Shown: one piece after another, positions 52,563 through 61,120 of the stretch
Layout: every line of letters begins with the position of its first letter
Numbering within the stretch: the first letter of the stretch is position 1
From: Candidatus Avoscillospira avicola
Lineage (GTDB): Bacteria; Bacillota; Clostridia; Oscillospirales; Oscillospiraceae
Reading direction: 5' to 3'
Assembly: GCA_018712245.1 (NCBI GenBank)
Contig: DVHE01000039.1
Span: forward strand, 1-61,705
Length of the DNA: 61,705 nt
The notes under the pieces: model-generated
The model's input: only the letters and a program-made list of their open reading frames with translations
What the model was told of the DNA's origin: nothing
Database searches by the model: none
Made by a program: the position numbers and the translations under genes

Positions 52563-53687
52563 TCAGAACAGCCAGGCCGAGTTGGTGTCGGTCAGCAGCG
52601 TGGACGCGCCGTAGAGGAACAGCAGCTCATCCACGCCCTGCTCCTGCACAAAATCCGTGACGCTCCCGCGGTAGAACCGCAAATCCAGCAGATACACCGT
52701 GCTGTAGTGTTCCGCCAGGAACGGAGCCACGGCGTGGGCGTAGGAGTCCTTGATGACCAGGAGCGTTCCGTCGGGGGCGTCGGGGTTCTCGAGCTTCGTC
52801 AGGGTGTGGTTGCCGTCCAGATACACCGGGTATTTGTCCAGTTCCTGGAGGTGGTCCAGGAAGAAGAAGCTGTCGGAGACGACGGGGTCCTTCCCGCCGT
52901 CGGTGATGGTGACGGTGGGGGTGAGGCCGCTGTCCCACAGCTCCACCGTGTCCGGCGGCGACAGGAAATAGCCGCTGCCCGACCAGGTGGTGCCGTAAAA
53001 GCCGTCGTAGCTTGTCACGGTGTAGTCCGACTGGGGCCGGGCCGAAAGGCCCTGGGCCTCGCGCCAGGCGGCGTAGAGGGTATAGGCTCCATAGGCCGTC
53101 AGGTGATGGTCGGTGTGGTAGAAGACCGGCTGCGCCGCGTCGGCCTGGGCCAGCTGCTGCCGCAGATCGTAGGCCGTCATGGCCGTGACGGTCTCGCGGG
53201 CCGTCTCAAAGAGCTGGTCGTCGGGGTAGGGCCCGTGGCCCATGGGCAAAAGCGCTTCTTTCATCGAGCCGGTGGAGGGCACCAGCACCAGCGAGGCCGG
53301 CAGGCCGGTATTCTTGGCGAAGTTGTCGAACCGCTGGAGGTTGGTGGTGAAAAGCTCCATATCCAGCGCCGTGGGGGCGTTGATGAGATAGTTGTCCCGG
53401 GCAAAGTAGATCTTTTCCAGGGCATTGCGCCCGGTGAGGAGCTTTTCGTAGGCGTTGAGGCCCACGAAGACGTCCCGGGCCGGGAAATGGTCGCTCAGCC
53501 ACGTCTCCCACTGGGTCTGGACGGCGCCGTCCTCCAGGGTGGCCCAGGTGAGGGCGGGAAGCTCGGCCAGGTATCGCTTCTCCCGCTCCGAATACGTCTT
53601 CTTGGGCTGGAAGAGCAGCGCCGCCGCCCCGGCGAAGATGGCCACGACGAACACCGCCGGGCAGAGCCATTGCGTCCAACGTTTCAT
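52563..53687 (-). CDS. DHHW/AlgJ-like exported protein of polysaccharide O-acetylation
   Basis: A 374-residue membrane-anchored protein (VFVVAIFAGAAALLF span at residues 10-30) with the DHHW-type motif YHTDHHLTAYGAY and LLVIKDSYAHAVAPFL, matching SGNH-fold AlgX/AlgJ/DltD-like partners of MBOAT enzymes. It would transfer acetyl groups to an extracellular polysaccharide. It follows the MBOAT gene by 11 bases. GGAGG precedes the ATG. Confidence 0.9.
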   Translation of the reverse strand: MKRWTQWLCPAVFVVAIFAGAAALLFQPKKTYSEREKRYLAELPALTWATLEDGAVQTQWETWLSDHFPARDVFVGLNAYEKLLTGRNALEKIYFARDNYLINAPTALDMELFTTNLQRFDNFAKNTGLPASLVLVPSTGSMKEALLPMGHGPYPDDQLFETARETVTAMTAYDLRQQLAQADAAQPVFYHTDHHLTAYGAYTLYAAWREAQGLSARPQSDYTVTSYDGFYGTTWSGSGYFLSPPDTVELWDSGLTPTVTITDGGKDPVVSDSFFFLDHLQELDKYPVYLDGNHTLTKLENPDAPDGTLLVIKDSYAHAVAPFLAEHYSTVYLLDLRFYRGSVTDFVQEQGVDELLFLYGASTLLTDTNSAWLF

Positions 53688-53698
53688 CGGGGCACCTC

Positions 53699-55090
53699 CT
53701 AAAAGTTAAAGTAGATGAAGGGGTTGTAGCCGCCGCTGACCAGGCTGGCCGTGGACAGCAGCAGCGCCGCGGCGCAGAGGACGGCGGCAGCGGCCTCCGC
53801 CGCGCTCCGGGCCTTCCACCGGCTCCAGAGCCGGGCGCCCAGCGGCGTGGCGGCCACGGCGCCGACGATGCCCAGGGGCAGCCAGCCCGGCAGCCACAGG
53901 TGGGCCGTGCCGGCCACGGGGGTGAAGAGGACCGCCAGGTACCGCCCCGCGGCGGCGAAGTCCTTTGATGCGAAGAACACCCAGCCAATCAGCACCAGGA
54001 CGATGGTATAGACCCAGCGGACCGCGCTGGGCAGGCGATCCAAAAACCGCTTCAGCACCAGCTTCTCCAGCAGAAGCAGCAGGCCGTAGTAAACGCCCCA
54101 GAGGAGGAAGTTCCACCCGGCGCCGTGCCAGATGCCGGTGAGCATCCAGACGATCATCAAATTACGGGCCATCTTCCCCTTGCTGCACCGGCTGCCGCCC
54201 AGGGGGATATAGACATAGTCCCGGAACCAGGTGCTGAGGGAGATGTGCCAGCGCCGCCAGAACTCGGTAATGCTCCTGGCGATGTAGGGGTAGTTGAAGT
54301 TGACCATGAAGTCGAAGCCAAGCATGGCGCCCAGGCCCCGGGCCATGTCGGAATAGCCGCCGAAGTCGAAGTAGATTTGCAGGGCGTAGGCCAGGATGCC
54401 GCACCAGGCGGCCAGGGTACCGTAGGCCGCCGGCTCCGCCGCCACCTGCTCCCACAGGAGGGCAAACTGGTTGGCCAGCAGCACCTTTTTGGCAAGGCCG
54501 ACGGCGAACATCTTGACGCCCCAGGAAAAGCCGGAGACGGTGCATTGGCGCGTTTGAAGCTGCTGCGCCACGTCGCTGTAGCGGACGATGGGGCCGGCGA
54601 TCAGCTGGGGGAACAGGGAGATATAAGCCGCGAAGTCCACGAAGCGCCGGGTGGCCGGGCAGTCCTCCCGGTAGACGTCGATGACGTAGCTCATAGCCTG
54701 GAAGGTGTAGAAGCTGATGCCGATGGGCAGCGGCACCGACACCGCAGGCAGCCACGAAAGCCCCGGCGCCAGCCGCAGCGTCTCCAGCACCAGGCCGGTA
54801 TACTTGAAGAAGGCCAGCGCCCCCAGGTTGAGGACCACGCTGGCAATCAGCACGGCCTTCTTCCCGCGGCGGGTTTTCGCCCGCTGGAGCAGCAGCCCCG
54901 CGCTGAAGTTCACCGCCACCGAGAGCAGCATCAACAGCACGTACACCGGCTCGCCGTAGGCGTAGAAGATCAGGTTCATCACCAGGAGAAAGGCGTTTCG
55001 AAGGCCGGTATAGCGCCCGGGAATCAGGAAATAGCCCAGCAGCGTCACCGGCAGGAAGACAAAGAGAAAGGGAATGCTGGAAAAGACCAT
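53699..55090 (-). CDS. MBOAT family O-acyltransferase
   Basis: A 463-residue membrane protein with about ten spans, of the AlgI/DltB type. Family marks: SITEFWRRWHISLSTWFRDY and the catalytic His region MLTGIWHGAGWNFLLWG. It moves acetyl groups across the membrane for the partner exported protein. The ATG at 55090 has GGAGGG nearby. A terminator hairpin lies between it and the preceding lipoprotein gene. Confidence 0.94.
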   Translation of the reverse strand: MVFSSIPFLFVFLPVTLLGYFLIPGRYTGLRNAFLLVMNLIFYAYGEPVYVLLMLLSVAVNFSAGLLLQRAKTRRGKKAVLIASVVLNLGALAFFKYTGLVLETLRLAPGLSWLPAVSVPLPIGISFYTFQAMSYVIDVYREDCPATRRFVDFAAYISLFPQLIAGPIVRYSDVAQQLQTRQCTVSGFSWGVKMFAVGLAKKVLLANQFALLWEQVAAEPAAYGTLAAWCGILAYALQIYFDFGGYSDMARGLGAMLGFDFMVNFNYPYIARSITEFWRRWHISLSTWFRDYVYIPLGGSRCSKGKMARNLMIVWMLTGIWHGAGWNFLLWGVYYGLLLLLEKLVLKRFLDRLPSAVRWVYTIVLVLIGWVFFASKDFAAAGRYLAVLFTPVAGTAHLWLPGWLPLGIVGAVAATPLGARLWSRWKARSAAEAAAAVLCAAALLLSTASLVSGGYNPFIYFNF

Positions 55091-55103
55091 ATGTCACCCT
55101 CCG

Positions 55104-55140
55104 AAAAAAGGCCGGGGCGGCAAACACCGCACCCCGGCCT
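55104..55140 (-). terminator. Terminator between the DUF4358 and MBOAT genes
   Basis: Minus strand GGCCGGGG/CCCCGGCC stem followed by six T (55104-55109), which run almost directly into the GGAGGG ribosome site of the MBOAT gene. Confidence 0.78.
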
Positions 55141-55153
55141 TGTCAATTCTGTC

Positions 55154-55888
55154 TCAACCGACGTAGGTTGCGTAGATGGCGGCCATGTCCGCCTGCTTGG
55201 GGGAGAGAATCAGCGATACGTACAGGCCGTTGACCCGCACCTGGCAGCTCTGGGCGGCCTGGTAGTTGTCCGGGTCGTAGGTCTCGGACTGGACCAGCAC
55301 CTCGTTGAGCCGGTTCTGGAGCTTCTCCTGGATCGTGGCAGCCGCGGCCTCGTCCACGGCCTCCACCAAAATCACCTCGTCCGGGAAGGTGCCGGACATG
55401 GTGACAAAGCTGGCCGACTGGGCCACCAGCGAGGCGTCGATGCCGTAGAGGTTCAGCAGGGCGTCGGTCTCCAGGTTGAGGGGATCGGCGATAGAGAGCT
55501 GACTGATGATGTCAGCCCGCACCGCGGAGAGGTCCACCGAGGTGCCGGACTCCGCCGGCGGCGTCTCGGGCTGGGGGTCGGCGGGCTTGTCTTCCTCGGG
55601 CTTCGTCTCAGTGGGGGTCTCCTCCTCGGGCTTCGTTTCAGTCGGAATCTCTTCCTCGGGTTTCGGCTCAGCCGGGGTCTCCTCCTCCGGCTTCGTCTCG
55701 GGACTCTCCTCCTCCGGCTTCGCGTCGGGCGTCTCCGCCTCCGGCTCAGTGTCGGGGGTCTCGGCAGTGTCGGTCTCGGTCTGGGCCGCGTCGGTCTCGG
55801 CGTCCGCCGGGTCCTTGGTGGTGGCGCAGGCCGTCAGCGTCAGGAGCAGTGCGGCGATCAGCAGCCACACAGTAAATTTCTTGTTCAT
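55154..55888 (-). CDS. DUF4358 lipoprotein with Pro/Glu repeat linker
   Basis: A 244-residue lipoprotein (LLLTLTAC lipobox). Residues about 25-110 are a low-complexity Pro-Glu-Lys-Thr linker with repeated KPEEE-type units, likely to span the cell wall. The C-terminal half (LSIADPLNLETDALLNLYGI; FPDEVILVEAVDEAAAATIQ) is the DUF4358 domain, often found with MBOAT/SGNH genes. Function is unknown. It follows the SLH-SGNH gene by 39 bases. Confidence 0.85.
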   Translation of the reverse strand: MNKKFTVWLLIAALLLTLTACATTKDPADAETDAAQTETDTAETPDTEPEAETPDAKPEEESPETKPEEETPAEPKPEEEIPTETKPEEETPTETKPEEDKPADPQPETPPAESGTSVDLSAVRADIISQLSIADPLNLETDALLNLYGIDASLVAQSASFVTMSGTFPDEVILVEAVDEAAAATIQEKLQNRLNEVLVQSETYDPDNYQAAQSCQVRVNGLYVSLILSPKQADMAAIYATYVG

Positions 55889-55927
55889 GGAGTCAAACCT
55901 TTCTAATGGAATGGGAATGCGGGGCGC

Positions 55928-57313
55928 TCACTTCAGCGCCTCGGGGGCGTGGGTCTTGAGGTAGTCCACCCAGACCTTGCAGCCGTCATAGGTGAAGTGG
56001 ATGCCCATGGCGTTGTTGTCGCTGCAATAGACGCCGGGGAGATAGCCGTCCTTGTCCCGGAGCACCTCAGCCACGTTGATGAAGTACCAGCCCCGCTCCT
56101 CGCAGATGGACTGCATCTTGTCGTTGTACGCCTGGATCTTGGTGTTGTTGAGGCTGTCGGTGATGATGGTGCTGCTGGCAGCCATGGGCGTCACGGACTC
56201 CACCAGGATGCTCACGTCGGGCGCCTTGGCCAGGATGCGGTCGATGAGCGTGACCAGGTCCTGGGACGTGCTGTCCACGCCGCCGCGCAGGCTGTTGATG
56301 CCCAGCATGATATAGACCTTTTTGGCGCCGCAGGCGGCCACGCCGTCCTCCACCAGCATCTTCTTGCCCTGGTAGGAGGGGTGGATCGAGCTGCTGCTGA
56401 CGTTCCAGAGAGCGTTGGCGGGGCTGAGGCTGCCGGCGCAGAGGAACTGGGCGTTGCCCAGAGCCTTGGTTGAAGCGTTGTAGTATTGAAGCATCAGCGA
56501 CACGGAGTCGCCGATGAAGACGGCGTCGTCAAAGTAGCTGAGGTCCACGGCGTCGGACTTCTCCACCAGGCCGCTGGGCGGCGCGGTGTAGCCGTCGTAG
56601 AGGCTGTCGTAGGCGCCGTCGGTGAGATCAACGGTCAGCGCGCCGGCCTCCGGCTTCTGCTCTGCCGCGTCCAGCAGGCGGCAGAGGACGGCGGCGCACT
56701 CCTGGCGGGTGATGAACCCGGCGGGGCGGAAGTAGCCGTTGTCATAGCCGTTGACCAGGCCGCTCATCTGGCAGACCGTCACCGGCGTTCTGGCGTACTG
56801 GCGGACAGAGAGGGAGTCGGCAAACTGCCGGGCGTCATCCACGGCGCAGAGGCTGAGCTTTTCCTCCCGGGCAAAGCGCAGGAGCATGGTGCAAGTGTCC
56901 TGACGGCTGATGGAGCCGCCGGGGTTGAAGCTGGTCTCGCTGACGCCGTTGACCACGCCGCTCTCATAGGCCCACAGGACGGCGTCGTAGTCGGCGCTGT
57001 CCGCCGGCACGTCGGTGAAGGGCAGGCTGTCACCGCTGACGGCCTTGCCGCCCAGGGACAGGTGCATGGCGTAGAGCGCGGCGACGAATTCCAGCCGGGT
57101 CTCCTGGTCGGTGCTGCGGAATTTGTCGCTGTCGGGCAGAATCCCCGCCTGGCTGAGCCGGGCGATATAGCTGTAGCTCCACTGGCTTTCCGTCACGTCG
57201 GAATAGGGATTTTTCCAAGGTCCCTTGCCGTTTTGCGCCGCCGCCACCGGCAGTGTCAGCGCAGCTACCAGAAACACGGCCGCCAGACGTGTCATGATCT
57301 TTTTCATACCCAT
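55928..57313 (-). CDS. S-layer-homology protein with SGNH/GDSL hydrolase domain
   Basis: A 461-residue exported protein with a signal peptide (LAAVFLVAALTLPVAAAQ). Three SLH repeats follow (PYSDVTESQWSYSYIARLSQ; FTDVPADSADYDAVLWAY; TVCQMSGLVNGYDNGYFRP), which anchor proteins to cell-wall polymers. The C-terminal SGNH domain has the GDSV block VFIGDSVSLMLQYY, the Asn block IMLGINSLRGG and the last His in NAMGIHFTYDGC. It may be an acetyl transferase or esterase tied to the wall. Start at 57313 has GGAGAGG. Confidence 0.9.
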   Translation of the reverse strand: MGMKKIMTRLAAVFLVAALTLPVAAAQNGKGPWKNPYSDVTESQWSYSYIARLSQAGILPDSDKFRSTDQETRLEFVAALYAMHLSLGGKAVSGDSLPFTDVPADSADYDAVLWAYESGVVNGVSETSFNPGGSISRQDTCTMLLRFAREEKLSLCAVDDARQFADSLSVRQYARTPVTVCQMSGLVNGYDNGYFRPAGFITRQECAAVLCRLLDAAEQKPEAGALTVDLTDGAYDSLYDGYTAPPSGLVEKSDAVDLSYFDDAVFIGDSVSLMLQYYNASTKALGNAQFLCAGSLSPANALWNVSSSSIHPSYQGKKMLVEDGVAACGAKKVYIMLGINSLRGGVDSTSQDLVTLIDRILAKAPDVSILVESVTPMAASSTIITDSLNNTKIQAYNDKMQSICEERGWYFINVAEVLRDKDGYLPGVYCSDNNAMGIHFTYDGCKVWVDYLKTHAPEALK

Positions 57314-57358
57314 GCCCCTCTCCAAAATCACTTGACATAATTCGTCGAAACTGTGGTT

Positions 57359-57387
57359 ATTATATCGGACGCCTAAACATAAGTCAA
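57359..57387 (-). promoter_or_regulatory. Promoter of the SLH-SGNH/O-acetylation locus
   Basis: Minus strand TTGACT (57382-57387), 17 bases, TATAAT (57359-57364). Confidence 0.82.
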
Positions 57388-57871
57388 GGCTGCGGCCCCA
57401 TGCAGGAGCGCCAAATTTGCCGTCGGATTTTGGGTGGAATGCCGTACAATTGGATGACGCCGCCCCGGGCTTTTGGGTTCCCATCCGACGCAGAATTTCC
57501 GCCGCGCAGCGGCGAAAATTTTGTGCGGAGGGTGCGGGCGAACGGGCGGCCATACAGGCCGCCCCTGCGGCGGGGACGGGGGCGGGTACGCTCGGCGTTA
57601 GCGCTCAGACACCGGCAGCCAACGGACGCGCGACGCGCGTTATCTACGGCGAAAATCGCAGCCCGCTTCGTTTGCTGCCAGCGCGCGGAAATCGCCAGAC
57701 ACGCGGGCGGCTCATAGCCGCCCCTACAGTAGAATCGCGGCCCGGTGCGTTCAGTGCGGGCGCTTCCGGGCGGCAAAAAGGCTCCCCTTGAGGGGAGCTG
57801 GCGCGAAGCGCCTGAGAGGTGTCCTTGCGGGCGGGTCTGTTCGGTGCGGGCGCTCGGGCGGCGCCGGCTTG

Positions 57872-58120
57872 TCTGCCTCCGGCGGGGCACTTTTCACCGC
57901 GGAAAAGTGCCGAAAACGCGCCGGGGGCTGCGGTCCCCGGACTCCCGTGAGGCTGCGCGGCGTGCATCCCAAGAAAAGGCATCGCCCAAGCCGTTACGCT
58001 CCACCGAGCTGTCCCGCCCCATACTGCCTGCCCCTTCCCGGCTTCGCGCGGGCCAGTGGAATCGGACAATCGTTACGGCTACAGAACTTTTCACTAAGGC
58101 CGCACGAACTGCCCCGGAAT
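57872..58120 (-). repeat. Structured 250 bp element, copy 7
   Basis: Minus orientation. Hairpin GGCACTTTTC/GAAAAGTGCC at 57886-57911 (C-G version) and the GC-rich hairpin, here with one C-to-T change that would leave a G-U pair. Confidence 0.9.
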
Positions 58121-58731
58121 GCAGGGTGGATGCTGCACACGGCAGTTTTTGCGCACAAATATTGCCGTCCCCACCGTAGGGGCGGCTATCAGCCGCCCGC
58201 CTGGCCGCGTTGCCTGAGCGCCTTAGCCGAACGTACCAGGCAGCAATTCAACCGTAGGGGCGCGCATTGCGCGTCCGGGCCGCGTCAGCGGCCTCTCGCG
58301 GCGGGCGTGGTGGTTGCGCGAGGCCGTTTGTCCCGCCGGGCCCCCGTCGCCGCCAGGGACTGCCTGCGGCTTGCGACAGCCTGCTGGAATCGCACCCCGG
58401 ACACGGGCGGCCATACAGGCCACCCCTACACTCCCCCCCCCATCCGGCAGGCCTGCGGCCTGCCACCTCCCCTAAAGCCCTTCGGGCGTTAGGGGAGGCT
58501 TTGGTCTGGTGCGTTCGGCGTGGGCACTCAGGCAGCGCTGGCCGGGCGGGCCGATGTGGGCATCGGCCCCTACAGTGGAATCGCGGGCCGGTTGCATCTG
58601 CCGCAGGCGCTCAAGCGGGCGGCCAGGCGGGCGGCGGTGGCCCGGCGGCAACACAAAGCAAAAGCGGGCGGGGTATTCCCCCGCCCGCTGCGGCGAACGC
58701 CGGTGTTTCCGGCCTTCGCGCCGTTTCGCGC

Positions 58732-60522
58732 TTACTTTTTCAGCTTGTTGGCCACCACATCGGTGAACAGTGCGGCGAACTGGTCGTAGGTCATGGCGCC
58801 CAGGTCGCCCTCGGCCCGGTGCCGGACGGAGACGGTGCCGTTCTCCACGTCGCGGTCGCCGACCACCAGCATATAGGGAACCTTCTCCATCTGGGCCTCG
58901 CGGATCTTCTTGCCGATCTTCTCGTTGCGGTCGTCCACCTCCACGCGGCAGCCCAGGGCGAAGAGCTTCGCCTTGAGGTCGTAGGCGTAGTCGTTGGCGC
59001 GGTCGGTGATGGTGAGAATCCGCACCTGCTCCGGGGCCATCCAGGTGGGCAGCGCGCCGGCGTACTTCTCGATCAGCAGCGCCAGGGTGCGCTCGTAGCA
59101 GCCCATGGAAGTGCGGTGAATGATATAGGGCGTCTTCTTCTGGCCGTCGGCGTCCACGTACTCCATGCCGAACTTCTGAGCCAGGAGCATATCGATCTGG
59201 ATGGTGATGAGGGTGTCTTCCTTGCCGAAGACGTTCTTGATCTGGATATCCAGCTTGGGGCCGTAGAAGGCGGCCTCGTCAACGCCGATCTTGTAGTCGA
59301 TGCCGAGGTCGTCCAGGATGGTCTTCATGACGCCCTGGGCGTGATCCCACTGCTCGGCCGTGCCCTCATACTTGGCGGTGTTGTTGGGGTCCCACTGGGA
59401 GAAGCGGAAGGAGCAGTCCTCCTTGAGGCCCAGCGTCTCCAGGCAGTAGTTGGCCAGCTCGAAGCAGCCGCGGAACTCATCCTCCAGCTGCTCGGGGCGG
59501 AGGATCAGGTGGCCCTCGGAAATGGTGAACTGCCGCACGCGGATCAGGCCGTGCATCTCGCCGGAGTCCTCATTGCGGAAGAGCGTCGAGGTCTCGCCCA
59601 GGCGCATAGGCAGGTCGCGGTAGCTCCGCGCCCGGTTCAGGAACACCTGGTACTGGAAGGGGCAGGTCATGGGCCGCAGGGCGAAGCACTCCTTGGTCTC
59701 GTCGTAGGGGTCGCCCAGGACGAACATACCGTCCAGATAGTGGTCCCAGTGGCCGGAGATCTTGTAGAGGTCCCGCTTGGCCATCAGGGGCGTCTTGGTC
59801 AGCAGGTAGCCGCGCTTTTGCTCCTCGTCCTCGATCCAGCGCTGCAAGAGCTGGATGACTCTCGCGCCCTTGGGCAGCATCACCGGCAGGCCTTGGCCGA
59901 TGACGTCCACGGTGGTGAAGTACTCCAGCTCGCGGCCCAGCTTGTTGTGGTCGCGCTTGAGGGCCTCGGCCTGCTGCTCCAGATAGGCGTCCAGCTCATC
60001 CTTCTTGGGGAAGGCCACGCCGTAGATCCGCTGGAGCATCTTCCGGCTGCTGTCGCCCCGCCAGTAGGCGCCGCAGCACTGGGTCAGCTTGATGGCGTTG
60101 CCCTTAATGCGGCCGGTGGAGTCCAGATGGGGACCGGCGCACAGGTCGGTGAACTCGCCCTGCCGGTAGAAGGAAATGTGGGCATCCTCGGGCAGGTCCT
60201 GAATCAGCTCCACCTTGTAGGGCTCGCCCTGCTCCTCCATATAGCGGATGGCCTCCTCCCGGGGCAGCTCGAACCGCTCCAGCTTCAGCTTCTCCTTGCA
60301 GATCTTGCGCATCTCGGCCTCGATCTTCTCCAGGTCCTCCTGGGTGAAGGCCTCGGCGCTGTCCAGGTCGTAGTAGAAGCCGTTGTCGATGGCCGGGCCA
60401 ATGGCCAGCTTGGTGTCGGGCCAGAGCCGCTTGACGGCCTGGGCCAGCACATGGGAGCAGGTGTGCCAGTAGGTCTTGCGATAGGCTTCGTTTTCAAAGG
60501 TGTACAGATTTTCTTCGCTCAT
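58732..60522 (-). CDS. thrS: Threonyl-tRNA synthetase without TGS domain
   Basis: Charges tRNA-Thr. 596 residues. The protein starts in the editing domain (YWHTCSHVLAQAVKRLWPDT; AGPHLDSTGRIK), lacking the N-terminal TGS domain of the usual 640-residue enzyme. The class II core has motif 2 (YRDLPMRLGETSTLFRNEDS), the zinc-site ALRPMTCPFQYQVF and motif 3 (CYERTLALLIEKYAG); the anticodon domain is at the end. A threonine T-box leader controls it. Confidence 0.97.
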   Translation of the reverse strand: MSEENLYTFENEAYRKTYWHTCSHVLAQAVKRLWPDTKLAIGPAIDNGFYYDLDSAEAFTQEDLEKIEAEMRKICKEKLKLERFELPREEAIRYMEEQGEPYKVELIQDLPEDAHISFYRQGEFTDLCAGPHLDSTGRIKGNAIKLTQCCGAYWRGDSSRKMLQRIYGVAFPKKDELDAYLEQQAEALKRDHNKLGRELEYFTTVDVIGQGLPVMLPKGARVIQLLQRWIEDEEQKRGYLLTKTPLMAKRDLYKISGHWDHYLDGMFVLGDPYDETKECFALRPMTCPFQYQVFLNRARSYRDLPMRLGETSTLFRNEDSGEMHGLIRVRQFTISEGHLILRPEQLEDEFRGCFELANYCLETLGLKEDCSFRFSQWDPNNTAKYEGTAEQWDHAQGVMKTILDDLGIDYKIGVDEAAFYGPKLDIQIKNVFGKEDTLITIQIDMLLAQKFGMEYVDADGQKKTPYIIHRTSMGCYERTLALLIEKYAGALPTWMAPEQVRILTITDRANDYAYDLKAKLFALGCRVEVDDRNEKIGKKIREAQMEKVPYMLVVGDRDVENGTVSVRHRAEGDLGAMTYDQFAALFTDVVANKLKK

Positions 60523-60556
60523 GATCTTTGCCTCCTGTTAAAATTGGGGCGGGCGA

Positions 60557-60798
60557 TAAAAAACCCCCACCCCTGGTTCTCAGGGGTGGGATAGAGTCAT
60601 TCTATTCCACGGTTCCACCCTGCTTGCAGCCAAAGGCTGCCGCTCGATGCCTCTGTAACGGGAGAACCCGGCGGTTCTTATCTCGAACCGCGGCTCCGAG
60701 GTGGTAAGGTCCGGGGGTCCCGCAGGACGCCTTCCAGCTGTGAGCGTCCCTCTCTGTACGGTAAAATCCGGCCTGTTGTCCTCTTCTCAGCCTGTTTC
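60557..60798 (-). promoter_or_regulatory. T-box riboswitch of thrS
   Basis: The leader contains the T-box sequence AGGGTGGAACCGTGG (60607-60621), preceded by Stem I and other helices, and the terminator CCCACCCCTG/CAGGGGTGGG with a T-run (60557-60590). Uncharged tRNA would prevent the terminator from forming. The specifier codon, expected to be a Thr codon, was not settled by eye; ACC candidates exist near 60705-60725. Confidence 0.93.
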
Positions 60799-60804
60799 GA
60801 TGTC

Positions 60805-60833
60805 AATATACCACGTTTTTCTGAGGTTGTCAA
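60805..60833 (-). promoter_or_regulatory. thrS promoter
   Basis: Minus strand TTGACA (60828-60833), 17 bases, TATATT (60805-60810), start near 60798 at the beginning of the T-box leader. Confidence 0.88.
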
Positions 60834-60967
60834 ATAAATTTCAGAATTGTAATATTATGTGAACCATTCTGTAACCTTTGCCTAGATGTTGTGGCGGCGA
60901 CTTTTCATTTTTCGGAAGATATGGTGTATATTCTTGCCGGGCGGATTATTTGTAAACTTGAAAAAAG

Positions 60968-61026
60968 TTGTCGAATTACCTTCGAGAGCGTATAATGCTT
61001 GACTTTCCAGAATTATTTGTTATAAT
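60968..61026 (+). promoter_or_regulatory. Tandem promoters of the G5-domain gene
   Basis: P1: TTGTCG (60968-60973), 17 bases, TATAAT (60991-60996). P2: TTGACT (60999-61004), 16 bases, TATAAT (61021-61026). A GTAAC-GATTG/CAATC-GTTAC hairpin (61068-61096) follows in the leader. Confidence 0.75.
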
Positions 61027-61120
61027 CCATAGTAGTAGGAACATACAATTTTGCTTGTAATCAAATTGTAACAGATTGAAACCAATCGACCGTTACCCCT
61101 CTTGGAAAGGAGGTATTTCT

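Larger units (their letters stand above)
57314..58731. other. Gene-free interval with repeats
   Basis: 1.4 kb: the O-acetylation promoter, palindromes near 57543, 57621, 57709, 58179, 58254, 58406 and 58548, one structured 250 bp element (57872-58120) and MITE-like pieces near 57780-57825 and 58443-58503. A 5'-GC-rich hairpin (about 58665-58690) follows thrS. No supported gene. Confidence 0.8.
60523..61120. other. Spacer between thrS and the G5 protein gene
   Basis: 598 bases occupied by the thrS T-box and promoter (60557-60833) and, on the other strand, two tandem promoters and a short leader (60968-61120). The AT-rich part 60834-60965 shows nothing further. No coding sequence seen. Confidence 0.85.

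Noticed and set aside
60834..61120. A c-di-AMP (ydaO) riboswitch before the G5-domain gene
   Set aside because: Such genes often have one, but the leader after the proximal promoter is only about 90 bases and the conserved ydaO core was not seen.
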